A stretch of 64,000 bases of DNA from Campylobacteraceae bacterium. Lineage in GTDB: Bacteria; Campylobacterota; Campylobacteria; Campylobacterales; Campylobacteraceae. Positions 28,416 through 38,056 of this stretch are shown piece by piece. The stretch covers positions 17,856 to 81,855 of the forward strand of contig JAIRXG010000010.1 of NCBI GenBank assembly GCA_031268335.1, read 5' to 3'. The notes under the pieces are model-generated. The model did not search any database. It worked only from the letters and a program-made list of their open reading frames with translations, and was not told the DNA's origin. Made by a program: the position numbers and the translations under genes. Position 1 is the stretch's first letter; every line of letters starts with the position of its first letter.

Positions 28416-28893
28416 TCAATCGACATTCACAAGTGAGAATTCGGACAATATATAATTAAAGTCGTGATAACTGTCAATACCCAAAAATGATTCATTGGCG
28501 CTTACATGTAACCCTTTGTGCGTAGTAGAGATATACCATGCAGGTATTGCGTGGAAAATCCAAGAAAAAACAGTCCGATAAAATAACCAAACATATTTCC
28601 TTTGCGTTTGCAAAAATATCCCAAAAAATATGGAAAAAAAGTTGAAAAAACGTTGCATTGATTACTGTTATAAATTCAGGACAGTGCAAGATATAACATA
28701 CGCCATGACCACCTTCGTGAACTATCAAAAGCGTATTATAAAAGATAAAATCAAAAAGTGCGAAAAAGTGTTTCATTGCAGTATCGGCGTAAAATTCCTG
28801 CTCATAGGGTTTGTAGATTATAAACAGCAGTAAAAACAACGCAAACATAATCGCCGTCACTTTTTTTGTGAGTTTAGTCGTTTTGTCATTCAT
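28416..28893 (-). pseudogene. HEGGH-motif membrane protein with two frameshifts
   Basis: From ATG 28893 the frame encodes a basic start (MNDKTTKLTKKVTAIMFALF), a membrane helix and LIVHEGGHGVCYILH, which looks like an HExxH zinc-peptidase site. After ATFFQLFF in a run of seven T the coding sense shifts to another frame (PYFLGYFCKRKGNMFGYF, then LFFLGFSTQYLHGISLL). It shifts again at TTACATGTAAG near 28503 into SANESFLGIDSYHDFNYIL, which runs to a stop at 28416. The repaired protein would have about 155-160 residues with four or five hydrophobic segments. The family resembles membrane proteins of unknown function; the current gene cannot make the full product. Confidence 0.6.
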
Positions 28894-29048
28894 TTTTAAA
28901 GTCTAATTTTTGTTAAATTTAATGATTATTATTTATGTTTGAAGTGTGATTAAACCGGATGTTACTACTTTTATTTTGAGTAACTTATTAGTAGGAGTTG
29001 TGTTGTGTTCAGATATTTTGCGTCAAGATTAAATTGGTAAAATGGTAG

Positions 29049-29136
29049 TGGCCGGGAGAGAGGGATTCGAACCCCCGGAGGCTCTCACCTCAACGGTTTT
29101 CAAGACCGCCGCTTTAAACCGCTCAGCCATCTCCCG
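29049..29136 (-). tRNA. tRNA-Ser (anticodon UGA)
   Basis: An 88-base cloverleaf with acceptor CGGGAGA paired to TCTCCCG, anticodon loop CTTGAAA giving UGA, a long variable arm as in serine tRNAs, T-loop GGTTCGAATCC and encoded CCA. It is the last of four tRNA genes on this strand. Confidence 0.95.
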
Positions 29137-29261
29137 AAATGAAAAATTGTAAAAACCCAACGAAGTTTTTACATGAGTAATATTATCTTTGTCACTATAA
29201 GCTGCTTTTTGCGTTTTGCGCCAAAGATATGACGTATATCGTCTCTTTACTCTCTCTTGTT

Positions 29262-29335
29262 TGGAGGCGACACCCGGATTCGAACCGGGGATAAAGGCTT
29301 TGCAGGCCCGTGCCTTACCACTTGGCCATGTCGCC
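29262..29335 (-). tRNA. tRNA-Cys (anticodon GCA)
   Basis: A 74-base cloverleaf starting GGCGACATGGCCAAG, with anticodon GCA in CCTGCAAA, T-loop GGTTCGAATCC and encoded CCA. Confidence 0.95.
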
Positions 29336-29366
29336 TTGAGTTTTAATTTAATCCATTTGCCGTAAT

Positions 29367-29453
29367 TGGTGCCCGAGGCCGGACTTGAACCGGCACGAAC
29401 AAAACGTTCGAGGGATTTTAAGTCCCTTGCGTCTACCATTCCGCCACTCGGGC
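29367..29453 (-). tRNA. tRNA-Leu (anticodon UAA)
   Basis: An 87-base class II tRNA starting GCCCGAGTGGCGGAATGG, with anticodon UAA in GACTTAAAATC, a long variable arm, T-loop GGTTCAAGTCC and encoded CCA. Confidence 0.95.
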
Positions 29454-29475
29454 TTGTATAAATCCTAAAAACAGA

Positions 29476-29550
29476 TGGAGCGGGAAACGAGGTTCGAACT
29501 CGCGACCCCAACCTTGGCAAGGTTGTGCTCTACCACTGAGCTATTCCCGC
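29476..29550 (-). tRNA. tRNA-Gly (anticodon GCC)
   Basis: A 75-base cloverleaf starting GCGGGAATAGCTCAGTGG, with anticodon GCC in CTTGCCAAG, T-loop AGTTCGAACCT and encoded CCA. It is the first gene of the Gly-Leu-Cys-Ser cluster. Confidence 0.95.
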
Positions 29551-30037
29551 GCTTAAAAAACAAGACGGAAAGTATAGCAAAAGTTTATTTAAATGTAAAG
29601 TAGAGGGTAGTTTTATGTGTATATTTCTCGACAATAAATTTTGCAAACAAAGGAGCGCAATATAGATAAAAAAATATATAAAATTTATACCCTTTGGCTT
29701 TTTATGAATAAATTAATTTGATTGGAGCTAAAGCATGTTTTTCAAAGCATATAGTAATTGTGTTGGCGTTAGACAATGAAACTCATACATATTATGATAT
29801 GTTAGATTGTAGAAATACTCAATACTATAAATTTATGGCAAATACTTGGAAGAGAAATTTGCCATCACAGCCCTTAAAGACAATAATACAAAATCATAAA
29901 AGGCGGCAATATAACAATGGTAACCGCCGGCGAGACTTTTTTCAAAGAAAGAGATGACATCATCACAATAAAAACAAAGTACGATTTTTGTAACCATCTG
30001 TTATAATAAACGCTTTATTACATGTAAAGGGTTGATC
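29551..30037. other. Intergenic region with possible gene remnant
   Basis: Between the tRNA cluster and ilvD. Fragments such as KYLEEKFAITALKDNNTK (about 29838-29895) and MVTAGETFFKERDDI (about 29920-29965) look like coding sense broken by stops and frame changes. I could not name the parent gene. A 79-codon TTG-initiated frame across the region has unlikely composition. A TACATGTA copy at 30019 overlaps the ilvD ribosome-binding site. Confidence 0.35.
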
Positions 30038-31717
30038 ATGCGCAGCGATATGATTAAAAAAGGGTCGCAAAGAGCACCGCATAGAAGTTTGCTAAGGGCG
30101 GTCGGGCTAAAAGACGAGGATTTTAAAAAACCGTTTATCGGGGTAGCAAATTCATTTATTGAGATAATTCCGGGACATTTTTTTCTAAACATTTACTCTA
30201 AAATTATAAAAGATGAGATAAAAAAAGCGGGCTGTGTGCCGTTTGAATTTAACACTATAGGCGTAGATGACGGTATAGCTATGGCGCACGAAGGAATGCT
30301 CTACTCTTTGCCTTCTCGTGAAATTATTGCAAATTCAATAGAGACTATGGCGAACGCGCATATGTTTGACGCTATGATTTGTATTCCAAATTGCGACAAG
30401 ATAGTGCCCGGCATGATAATGGGAGCGTTAAGAGTAAATATACCGACCGTTTTTGTAAGCGGCGGACCAATGAAAAAAGGCATAGATAAAGATGGAAAAG
30501 CGCTTGATTTAAATGCCACTTTTGAGGCTGTCGGTAAATACAGCAAAGGCGAGATAAGCGAAGAAGAGTTACGCGATATAGAGTGCAGAGCGTGTCCGGG
30601 CGGCGGGTCATGTTCGGGTATGTTTACGGCAAATTCTATGAATACGTTGATGGAAGCTATGGGAATAGCGCTTTGTGGAAACGGCACTATATTGGCTTTG
30701 ACGAAAGAACGTGAAGGACTTATGCGAAAAGCGGCAAGAAGAATCTGTGAAATCGCGCTTGACGATAGATTTAAATTGAGAAATATTTTAAACGAAAAAG
30801 CGATTAGAAATGCATTTGCTATAGATATGGCGATGGGCGGCAGTTCAAATACCGTACTTCACATGTTAGCCATTGCAAAAGAGGCGGAAGTAAAATTTGA
30901 TATAAAAGATATAAATGAAATCAGTAAAAAAGTTTCGCATATAGCCAAAATAGCTCCTTCTTTGGGCACGGTTCATATGGAAGATGTAGACAGAGCGGGC
31001 GGAATGAATGCCGTTATGTGCGAGATAGCCAAATTAAATAACGGCACGCTATTTTTGGACAATCTAACGGTAACGGGCGAAAGTATAGGCGAGCGCATTA
31101 AAGATGCAGACATTAAAGATACAAATGTTATTCACACGCTTGAGAATGCGTATTCAAAAGTCGGTGGACTTGCGATACTTTTTGGAAATTTAGCCGAAGA
31201 GGGATGTGTTATAAAAACGGCGGGCATTATCGGTAGCAGAAGCTTCAAAGGCAAAGCCGTCTGTTTTGATTCTCAACAAGATGCGATAGATGGAATTACA
31301 AAAGGAAAAGTCAAAAAAGGTGACGTTGTGGTTTTGCGATATGAAGGACCAAAAGGAGGACCCGGAATGCAAGAGATGCTCTCTCCCACTTCGTTGATAG
31401 TCGGAATGGGGCTTGGAGCGGACGTCGCACTTATAACAGACGGCAGATTTTCCGGCGCCACAAGAGGTCTTAGCATAGGACATGTAAGTCCTGAAGCAGC
31501 AGAAGGCGGACTTATCGCGCTGCTAAACGATGGCGACACAATAGAGATAGATGTGGATGAATACACAATAAATGCACTTTTGAGCGAACAAGAGATAGCT
31601 TCCCGTCGCGCTGATTTCAAACCCAAAGTCAAAAATATCACAAGCCGTTGGTTAAAACAGTACCGCCAACTTGTTACAAATGCAAGCAATGGAGCAATTT
31701 TAAAAACGGACGAATAA
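30038..31717 (+). CDS. ilvD: Dihydroxy-acid dehydratase
   Basis: A 559-residue Fe-S enzyme of isoleucine and valine synthesis, which dehydrates 2,3-dihydroxy-3-methylvalerate and its valine-pathway analogue. The start used is ATG 30038 ([19 protein letters not shown]) with AAAGGG upstream; TTG two codons earlier is less likely. Cluster and magnesium ligands lie in [27 protein letters not shown] and [18 protein letters not shown]. The C-terminal [13 protein letters not shown] and [11 protein letters not shown] motifs are intact. It is a monocistronic gene by context. The ribosome-binding site overlaps TACATGTA. Confidence 0.96.
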   Translation: MRSDMIKKGSQRAPHRSLLRAVGLKDEDFKKPFIGVANSFIEIIPGHFFLNIYSKIIKDEIKKAGCVPFEFNTIGVDDGIAMAHEGMLYSLPSREIIANSIETMANAHMFDAMICIPNCDKIVPGMIMGALRVNIPTVFVSGGPMKKGIDKDGKALDLNATFEAVGKYSKGEISEEELRDIECRACPGGGSCSGMFTANSMNTLMEAMGIALCGNGTILALTKEREGLMRKAARRICEIALDDRFKLRNILNEKAIRNAFAIDMAMGGSSNTVLHMLAIAKEAEVKFDIKDINEISKKVSHIAKIAPSLGTVHMEDVDRAGGMNAVMCEIAKLNNGTLFLDNLTVTGESIGERIKDADIKDTNVIHTLENAYSKVGGLAILFGNLAEEGCVIKTAGIIGSRSFKGKAVCFDSQQDAIDGITKGKVKKGDVVVLRYEGPKGGPGMQEMLSPTSLIVGMGLGADVALITDGRFSGATRGLSIGHVSPEAAEGGLIALLNDGDTIEIDVDEYTINALLSEQEIASRRADFKPKVKNITSRWLKQYRQLVTNASNGAILKTDE

Positions 31718-32505
31718 AGAAAAACGCAACTCGCTGATGTTTTTGTAAAAATAATGAAATTTGGCGAGCACTAAATTAGATACATGTGAGTTAGAAAAGT
31801 GCAAAGTGATTATACGTAGGAGTAAAAAATAGTATTTTAAATAAGACCATACATGTAAAGCTTTGTCCGCCAATATTTTTTACAAAACAAATCGTCAAAA
31901 TTACAAGCATTGTTTATTGCTAAAATCTTAGACCGCGCGGTTTTTAAAGATATAATATCTTACATGCAAACGTACCTTGATGTTTTTGAAGTCAAAGTAT
32001 TTGTGGTGTTACAGCACATTTTCTATACATGTAGACCAATATCTTTAAAAATTGACATTGATAACAGTTTTGATAAAAATAAGTGATACATGTAAGAGTA
32101 AAAATCACAAATTTAAGTTGTCATTGCAAAAATCATTTGCAAATCTTCATTCCAGTTTGTTAGTTGCAATTTATAATGCCAATATTGCGAATGTAAAGTC
32201 GGGTTTGATGTTGCAAGCGATAAACTCGTGTTTTTAGCATAAGCGTAACAACACCCAATGCGTTTTTGACATAACGAAGAACGGATGCAAATAGAAAACA
32301 GCTATAGGAAGTTTTTAAAAGAGCAACTATCGGCGAATGAGATAAGGGCTTTTAAAAAAATAACAGGCCAAACACATAAAAATTTATACAGTTAATTTAT
32401 CTGTAGATTTTATTTTTCCAAAGAAGATAAAGCATTTTCAAAGATATTTATCGGATACGACAAATATGGGGATTCGCATTGGTCGCTATTGTAAATGTGA
32501 AAAAA
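31718..32505. other. 788-base intergenic region rich in TACATGTA
   Basis: Three exact TACATGTA copies (31850, 32026, 32087), one TACATGTG (about 31782) and one TTACATGC (about 31960) fall within 320 bases, the densest cluster in the window. Near 32284-32394 an ATG opens a 36-codon frame MQIENSYRKFLKEQLSANEI that looks coding-like but lacks a ribosome-binding site. The downstream sense (FPKKIKHFQRYLSDTTNMGI) suggests a decayed gene of unknown family. Confidence 0.4.
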
Positions 32506-33141
32506 TTAATAAACTTTTTTTATTTCGCTATCTATTAACTTTTTAAGTTCGTCATAACCAAATTTTTCCAAAGGCTTACCGTTTACAAAAAAAGAGGGCG
32601 TTTTGTTTATACCAAGAGCGACCATATCTTTTATATCTTGGTTTATTCTGTCTTGAACGGTACTAATATCAAAGTGCGCTTTTTGCACATCAAAACCAAC
32701 TTCTTGTTCAAGCAAAGTAGCGGCAATTTCAGGATTTGCCATATGATTTTGCGCCCATGAATTTTGATTTGTCAAAAGAGTATTTAGAGCTTTGTCAAAA
32801 GGTATCCCTTGCTCCTTAGCTAATTCCAAAAGCGTTACTACGATATCCGAATTTTCATGAAGAGGGGCATATCTGTATATCACTTTTAACCTATTTTCAC
32901 TTTTGTTTACAAGTTCTTTTATGAGAGGGGCAAATTGCGCACATGTTTCACATGCAGGGTCAAAAAATTCTACCAAAACGACCTTTGCATCCTCGCTTCC
33001 GTATATTGAGGAGTAGTCTCTTATCAAAAACTCATCCGTTGTTTGTTGTTTGACGATGTTTGATTTATATAGATTTGCCGTAATTAATGCTGTTATTGCA
33101 AAAATTATTACAGCTAATACGAGTACTATTTTTTTATTCAT
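32506..33141 (-). CDS. DsbA-like thioredoxin-fold protein (CETC)
   Basis: A 211-residue protein with one N-terminal membrane anchor (VLVLAVIIFAITALITANL) and a DsbA-type thioredoxin domain. The active site is FFDPACETCAQFAP near residue 60, with the cis-Pro segment GINKTPSFFVNG near residue 180. Such anchored periplasmic oxidoreductases introduce or shuffle disulfides, or serve one client. Its start overlaps the end of the paralogue upstream (33138). Together with the DsbB-like gene it forms a three-gene operon. Clients are unknown. Confidence 0.82.
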   Translation of the reverse strand: MNKKIVLVLAVIIFAITALITANLYKSNIVKQQTTDEFLIRDYSSIYGSEDAKVVLVEFFDPACETCAQFAPLIKELVNKSENRLKVIYRYAPLHENSDIVVTLLELAKEQGIPFDKALNTLLTNQNSWAQNHMANPEIAATLLEQEVGFDVQKAHFDISTVQDRINQDIKDMVALGINKTPSFFVNGKPLEKFGYDELKKLIDSEIKKVY

Positions 33142-33770
33142 TGCGTCAATAAAGCCTCTATCTCTTTTGTTATATCGTTATGATTTATCATTTTTTTATT
33201 GATAAAAAATGTTGGTGTTGCGGTAATTCCAAGTTGTTGAGCATCTTCAAAATTTTGGTTCAATCGCTCATCTATTGCGGCTTGATTTTCATCTAAAAAT
33301 ACTTTCGCTCTTTTCGTGTCAACTCCTATTTGCTCCAAAACCCCCCAAGCTACAAAAGTATTTAGTTGATTATTGGCATACCAATTTCTATAATACACAT
33401 TAAAAGCGGCCATTGTTTCTTCAAATTTTCCTTGCTCTTTTGCAGCTTCAAGCAGCGACAAAACGATATCGGAGTCTTTATGGAAAGCTAAAGCACGATA
33501 GACTACTCTTACTCTGCCGTTATATTTTTCCGGAAGTTTTGCAATTGTAGGGCTAATTCTTACGCAAGCGGCGCACATAGGGTCAAAAAACTCTACAACG
33601 GTTATGTCGGCACTAGCGCTTCCCGAAATATACGAGTGGTCGCGAATAAGCAAAGAGTCGGCATTTTTTGAGATTTTATTTTTTTCATAAGAGTTATACG
33701 CATATGCACCTATGCCAAATAGTATTAAAATGAGCGCCAAAATAGCGGCAATAATATAATTTGCTTTCAT
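33138..33770 (-). CDS. DsbA-like thioredoxin-fold protein (CAAC)
   Basis: A 210-residue paralogue of the next gene with the same layout: one anchor helix (IIAAILALILILFGIGAYAY), active site FFDPMCAACVRISP, and cis-Pro stretch GITATPTFFINKK. The CxxC dipeptide differs (Ala-Ala against Glu-Thr), which usually changes redox potential, so the two may act at different points. It overlaps neighbours on both sides by four bases. Confidence 0.82.
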   Translation of the reverse strand: MKANYIIAAILALILILFGIGAYAYNSYEKNKISKNADSLLIRDHSYISGSASADITVVEFFDPMCAACVRISPTIAKLPEKYNGRVRVVYRALAFHKDSDIVLSLLEAAKEQGKFEETMAAFNVYYRNWYANNQLNTFVAWGVLEQIGVDTKRAKVFLDENQAAIDERLNQNFEDAQQLGITATPTFFINKKMINHNDITKEIEALLTQ

Positions 33771-34195
33771 ATTTTAAATCCTTTTTTGTAAATTATGACC
33801 AAACTCGCGCCAATTAGCGTGAAAGCTATCAGTGAGAGAGTAGGAATGTCTATAAAACCAAACCAATTTATATAAGTTACCGAGCATGGCACGCCGAGTT
33901 TGCATGGCGTCAATTCCTCTTTTATGACGTCATAAATTAAAAGCGAGTGATAAAATGCCCAAAACCATCCAATGATTGTGAGCGGTGCGGCGTAAAATAA
34001 AACATTTTTGTCATTTTTGACAAGAGATACTAAAAATATCAATGTTAAAGGATACATGCAGATGCGTTGATACCAACACATAGTACACGGCGGAAACTCC
34101 ATAATATCACTGAAAAACAAGCTTCCCAAAGTTGCAATGACAGAGACTGTCCATGCAAAAAAAATTGTAAGCCATATGTTGTTTTTATGTTTCAT
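33767..34195 (-). CDS. DsbB-family disulfide oxidoreductase (BdbC-like)
   Basis: A 142-residue inner-membrane protein with four hydrophobic helices. CTMCWYQRICMYPL is the first redox pair with the Arg typical of DsbB/BdbC, and CKLGVPC between helices three and four is the second. Members take electrons from DsbA-type proteins and pass them to quinone. It is the first gene of the operon with the two DsbA-like proteins, which are its probable partners. It is shorter than E. coli DsbB (176), closer to Bacillus BdbC. Confidence 0.85.
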   Translation of the reverse strand: MKHKNNIWLTIFFAWTVSVIATLGSLFFSDIMEFPPCTMCWYQRICMYPLTLIFLVSLVKNDKNVLFYAAPLTIIGWFWAFYHSLLIYDVIKEELTPCKLGVPCSVTYINWFGFIDIPTLSLIAFTLIGASLVIIYKKGFKI

Positions 34196-34275
34196 TCAAG
34201 CTTTCCTACATAATTTACATGAGGTTCGAATTATATCTAAAATATACCAACAATTATATTTTTGTCAACCATTTT

Positions 34276-34794
34276 TTACTCTGCCGTTTGCGGATAGTAT
34301 TTTTTCAAAAAATTATCGCCCCACTCTTTAAACGGCAAATCTTTTATGTTTCCCCCGAGTTCTATATTGTTGCCTTGTCTCCTGATTGTCAGCATAAACG
34401 AAGGAGTTTTTTCACTATGAAAATCCTCATGAAACGGCCCCAGATAAGAGTTTGACAGCCCAATTCCACCGAAATTTACCAAACTATCTCCTACTTTCAA
34501 ACCAAGTTTTGATGCAACGTAATTATTGTTTACCGAGAGTATTTCATAAGAGTTATTTGCAAAAAATACACCCAGTTGGTTTGCAAGATCTATTTTTAAA
34601 TCGCGTGAAGCGAGAGCTTTTATGAGATTTTGCTTTTGTAAAAAATTGCTTTTATCGCCCTGTTTTTTGTAAAAAAATATGCTGACCCCACCACTTTGCG
34701 CAAATATTGAGTCTATATATTTTGGGGCAATTTGCGTCGTTTGCGCAAAAGAAAAAAAGTGTAAAAGACATAATAGCAATATCACTTTTTTCAT
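34276..34794 (-). CDS. Exported protein with PDZ-like domain
   Basis: A 172-residue protein with a cleavable signal peptide (MKKVILLLCLLHFFSFAQTT). After a short region the sequence YEILSVNNNYVASKLGLKVGDSLVNFGG resembles the carboxylate-binding half of a PDZ domain, followed by FMLTIRRQGNNIELGG, the end of that fold. No protease domain is present. It is between purM and the Dsb operon on the same strand. A periplasmic or outer-membrane adaptor role is inference. The PDZ assignment is moderate. Confidence 0.5.
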   Translation of the reverse strand: MKKVILLLCLLHFFSFAQTTQIAPKYIDSIFAQSGGVSIFFYKKQGDKSNFLQKQNLIKALASRDLKIDLANQLGVFFANNSYEILSVNNNYVASKLGLKVGDSLVNFGGIGLSNSYLGPFHEDFHSEKTPSFMLTIRRQGNNIELGGNIKDLPFKEWGDNFLKKYYPQTAE

Positions 34795-34817
34795 TTTGCA
34801 AATCCTTGATATGTATT

Positions 34818-35816
34818 TCAGATGATTAGCACTTTGTCCTCGCCGCCGGATATTTCGCCTATAACATAACCGTCTGTTTGAGCAAGTATCGTATCTATTT
34901 CGGAAGGACTTACCACCAAAATCATGCCAATTCCCATATTAAAGGTTCTGTACATCTCATCTTCTTGCACATACTTGCCTAAAAAGTCAAAAACCGGTAG
35001 TGTTTTGATATTATTTTTATAGACTCTTGCTTGTAAGCCCGAAGGTAATACGCGCGGCAAGTTTTCTGTTATTCCGCCGCCCGTTATATGCGCTAAAGCG
35101 TTAATGCGATGTCTTAAGAGTTTAAATGTTTTGACATAAATACGCGTTGGTTCTAAAAGCGTTTCGATAAGCGTTGTTTCGCCAAACGGTTCATCGTGTC
35201 CCATTTTTAGTTTTTCAAAAAAGATTTTTCTCGCAAGTGAATATCCGTTTGAGTGAAGTCCAGAACTTGGAAGAGCTATCAAGGCATCTCCGGTTTTTAT
35301 CTTTTTTGTTCTATCCATCTCGTCTTTTTCCGCTATTCCTACGGCAAAACCTGCCAAATCAAAATCGCCGTTATGATACATTCCGGGCATTTCGGCAGTT
35401 TCTCCCCCTATTAAAGCCGTTTCAGCCATTTTGCAGCCTTTAGCTATGCCTTTTAAAATTTCTAAGGAGGCCTCGATATCTAATTTGCCGGTCGCATAAT
35501 AGTCCAAAAATACCAAAGGCGTAGCAAAGTTACATATAAGGTCATTTACGCACATAGCTACAAGGTCGATTCCTACAGAGTCTAGTTTTTTTGATTCTAT
35601 AGCAAGTCTTAATTTTGTTCCAACACCGTCTGTAGCGCTTAAAATAACAGGTTTTTTATAACCCTCAGGCAACTCATATGCCCCTGCAAATGAGCCTATG
35701 CCGCCTATGACGTTTTTATCAAAAGTCTCTTTTACAATCGGTTTTATCTTATCAACAAAACTGTTTCCGGCATCTATATCAACGCCGGCATCTTTATAAC
35801 TTATCATTTCATCCAT
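34818..35816 (-). CDS. purM: Phosphoribosylformylglycinamidine cyclo-ligase (AIR synthetase)
   Basis: A 332-residue ATP-dependent enzyme of purine synthesis, which closes FGAM to AIR. The family start MISYKDAGVDIDAGN is at residue 4; ATG 35816 with AGGA upstream is retained as start. SATDGVGTKLRLA, ALIGGETAEMPGMY and HITGGGITENLPRVL are diagnostic. Length is normal. It stands alone in a leftward direction, divergent from coaE, away from other pur genes. Confidence 0.96.
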   Translation of the reverse strand: MDEMISYKDAGVDIDAGNSFVDKIKPIVKETFDKNVIGGIGSFAGAYELPEGYKKPVILSATDGVGTKLRLAIESKKLDSVGIDLVAMCVNDLICNFATPLVFLDYYATGKLDIEASLEILKGIAKGCKMAETALIGGETAEMPGMYHNGDFDLAGFAVGIAEKDEMDRTKKIKTGDALIALPSSGLHSNGYSLARKIFFEKLKMGHDEPFGETTLIETLLEPTRIYVKTFKLLRHRINALAHITGGGITENLPRVLPSGLQARVYKNNIKTLPVFDFLGKYVQEDEMYRTFNMGIGMILVVSPSEIDTILAQTDGYVIGEISGGEDKVLII

Positions 35817-35954
35817 TATTTTTCCTGTAGGTTAAATTCAAAGTGAGCTTTGGTTTTAAAACTTCCTCATCTTTAGAAATCGAACAATTTTAACCAAAAG
35901 ATGATAAAATCGTAATAAATTTTTTTAAACGATACTATAAGGGTTTTTAAAAAT

Positions 35955-36554
35955 ATGAGTTTAAGATTAAAAATTGTGCTGACAGGGGGTATAGCTAGCG
36001 GCAAGAGCAGCGTTAGCGAAAGGCTAAAAAAAAGTGGATTTTCCATCATAGACGCGGATGATATAGCACACGAAGTATTAGCGGATAATGTTGATAAAAT
36101 TGCCAAAGTTTTTGGCGAAGAGTATGTTAAAAATAGTGTTGTAGACAGGAAAAAGTTAGGTGAATTGGTATTTGCTGACAAAGAAAAAAAAGAGCTTTTG
36201 GAATCAATTTTGCATAAAGAAATTTATAAAAAAATAGCAAAAGCAGCTAAAATACTTGAGGAGCTAAAAAAACCGTACATTGTCGATATACCGCTTTTTT
36301 TTGAGAAAGAAGAGATATATGAAGCCGATTTGACAATAGTTGTCTATGCTCCAAAAGAGCAGCAATTAGTAAGACTCATGAAACGCGCAAGTTTGAGCGA
36401 AAGAGAAGCCAACAATAGACTTGATGCGCAGATGGACATAGAGATAAAAAAACAAAAAGCCGATATTGTTGTAGACAATTCAAAAGATTTGATGCATTTA
36501 CAAAAAGAGACGAATAAATTGATAAAAATCTTAAAGGAAAAATATGCAAGTTGA
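35955..36554 (+). CDS. coaE: Dephospho-CoA kinase
   Basis: A 199-residue kinase for the last step of coenzyme A synthesis. The P-loop is TGGIASGKSS at about residues 10-19, followed by DADDIAHEVL and VDIPLFFEKEE, the family's substrate-binding segments. The C-terminal VDNSKDLMHL matches the usual D-N-S/N end region. Its end overlaps dapF by 11 bases, so the two are translationally linked. Confidence 0.95.
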   Translation: MSLRLKIVLTGGIASGKSSVSERLKKSGFSIIDADDIAHEVLADNVDKIAKVFGEEYVKNSVVDRKKLGELVFADKEKKELLESILHKEIYKKIAKAAKILEELKKPYIVDIPLFFEKEEIYEADLTIVVYAPKEQQLVRLMKRASLSEREANNRLDAQMDIEIKKQKADIVVDNSKDLMHLQKETNKLIKILKEKYAS

Positions 36555-37311
36555 AAAATATAGCGCAAATGGAAATGACTTCGTCATATTTCATGCGGAT
36601 ATCAAAAAAGAGCGCAGCAAATTAGCAAAAGTAATTTGCAACAGACACAATGGTGTGGGTGCTGACGGACTTATAGTTATACTGCCCTCCAAGGAGTATG
36701 ATTTTGAGTGGCAGTTTTATAATTTGGATGGCAGCGAAGCTTCAATGTGTGGAAATGGCTCTAGAGCATGTGCGCTTTATGCATTTAATAATGGGTTTGC
36801 CAAAGAACGGATGAGGTTTTTAACTGATGCCGGAGCGATAAGCGCATATGTAGATAAAAATATAGTGGAAGTTGAACTTACAACCCCCAAAAAGATAAAA
36901 GAACCGTTTGAAGATATGGGGTTTATGTGGCATTATTACGATACAGGCGTTCCGCATTTGGTAACTATTGTTAATGATATAAATGAGTTTGATTTTGCAA
37001 TTGCGCGTAAAATGCGCTATAATTATAATTCAAACGTTAATTTTGTAACAATTTTGGAACACAACGCGTTGCTTGTGCGTACTTATGAACGTGGAGTTGA
37101 AGAGGAGACTTTAGCTTGCGGCACGGGTATGGCGGCTAGTTTTTATACGGCTTTGAATTTGAAAAAAGCAGACTGCTGTGCAAAAGTTATACCAAAAAGT
37201 AAAGATGAACTGTTTTTGCGATATGAAAATGGTAAGATTTTTTTCAAAGGTGAAGTGAAGTATATATTTAAAGCAGATTTAAACAGGGAGATAAGTGAAG
37301 TTTTTAATTAA
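36544..37311 (+). CDS. dapF: Diaminopimelate epimerase
   Basis: A 255-residue cofactor-independent epimerase that converts LL- to meso-diaminopimelate for lysine and peptidoglycan. The two catalytic cysteines are in SMCGNGSRACALYA (near residue 75) and LACGTGMAAS (near residue 194). KYSANGNDFVIF and HNGVGADGL are the conserved N-terminal motifs. It overlaps coaE upstream and the Bax-like gene downstream. Confidence 0.95.
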   Translation: MQVEKYSANGNDFVIFHADIKKERSKLAKVICNRHNGVGADGLIVILPSKEYDFEWQFYNLDGSEASMCGNGSRACALYAFNNGFAKERMRFLTDAGAISAYVDKNIVEVELTTPKKIKEPFEDMGFMWHYYDTGVPHLVTIVNDINEFDFAIARKMRYNYNSNVNFVTILEHNALLVRTYERGVEEETLACGTGMAASFYTALNLKKADCCAKVIPKSKDELFLRYENGKIFFKGEVKYIFKADLNREISEVFN

Positions 37312-38056
37312 TTTATTATTGTGTGCAATTTTTTTCTCAAGTATTCAAGCGGACACCTTTACGGAGGATTTTTTTAAGATAACGAACTCAGCATCAAAAA
37401 AACAAGAATTTATCAAACGAATGATTCCTCTTGTGAGGCAGGCAAATGAAAATGTTTTGGTTGAACGCAAAATAGTTGATGATTTTTTTGTTGAATTTAA
37501 AAAGAACAGAAATCTTGAAGACATTGATGCCGACACTATAGAGCAAATGAAAAATTTAGCTAAAAAATACCATATAAAATCAATTACAAATGAAAAGACA
37601 TTTAAAGCCAAAGTGGCGCCAGTACCGCTTTCTCTTGCTATTACTCAAGCGGCAATAGAGACAGGCTGGGGAGAGAGTAGATTTTTTAAAGAGGCAAAAA
37701 ATGCGTTTGGAGAGTGGACGTACAGCAAAACAAACGGGCTTATTCCAAGCGGCAGAGAAAAGGGTAAGACGCATAAAATAAAAGTTTTCAAAAGCGTTCA
37801 AGATTCTGTTAATTCGTACGTGCTTAATCTGAATAGACATGAAGCATATGCTGATTTTAGAGATCTAAGAGTAGTTTTGGGCGAAGAGTTTAATGGCATA
37901 GTCGCAACTTCTAAAATGCTAAATTATTCGCAGACAAGAGGAGAATATGTAAAACTTTTGCGAAACGTCATGATAAACAATAAATTGACGGAATACGACT
38001 TTGCCGACACCTCGTCGCCAGAAATAACAGCAACATCTTTAACAGCTTCTATCTAA
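37295..38056 (+). CDS. Bax-like exported glucosaminidase
   Basis: A 253-residue protein with a signal peptide (MKFLINLLLCAIFFSSIQAD) starting at GTG with GGGAG upstream. The domain SLAITQAAIETGWGESRFFK, with its Glu residues, and NAFGEWTY are typical of Bax-like/GH73 N-acetylglucosaminidases, which cut peptidoglycan. RSYVLNLNRHEAY-type sequence (SYVLNLNRHEAYADF) follows. It overlaps dapF by 17 bases, tying a wall hydrolase to wall-precursor synthesis. The short tail after residue 235 is Thr/Ser-rich. Confidence 0.8.
   Translation: MKFLINLLLCAIFFSSIQADTFTEDFFKITNSASKKQEFIKRMIPLVRQANENVLVERKIVDDFFVEFKKNRNLEDIDADTIEQMKNLAKKYHIKSITNEKTFKAKVAPVPLSLAITQAAIETGWGESRFFKEAKNAFGEWTYSKTNGLIPSGREKGKTHKIKVFKSVQDSVNSYVLNLNRHEAYADFRDLRVVLGEEFNGIVATSKMLNYSQTRGEYVKLLRNVMINNKLTEYDFADTSSPEITATSLTASI

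Noticed and set aside
29718..29957. 79-codon TTG-initiated frame before ilvD
   Set aside because: Composition is Asn/Arg-rich and unlike protein, there is no ribosome-binding site, and other frames in the same stretch hold more coding-like fragments.
32052..32237. 61-codon frame in the octamer-rich gap
   Set aside because: No ribosome-binding site and no motif; probably chance.
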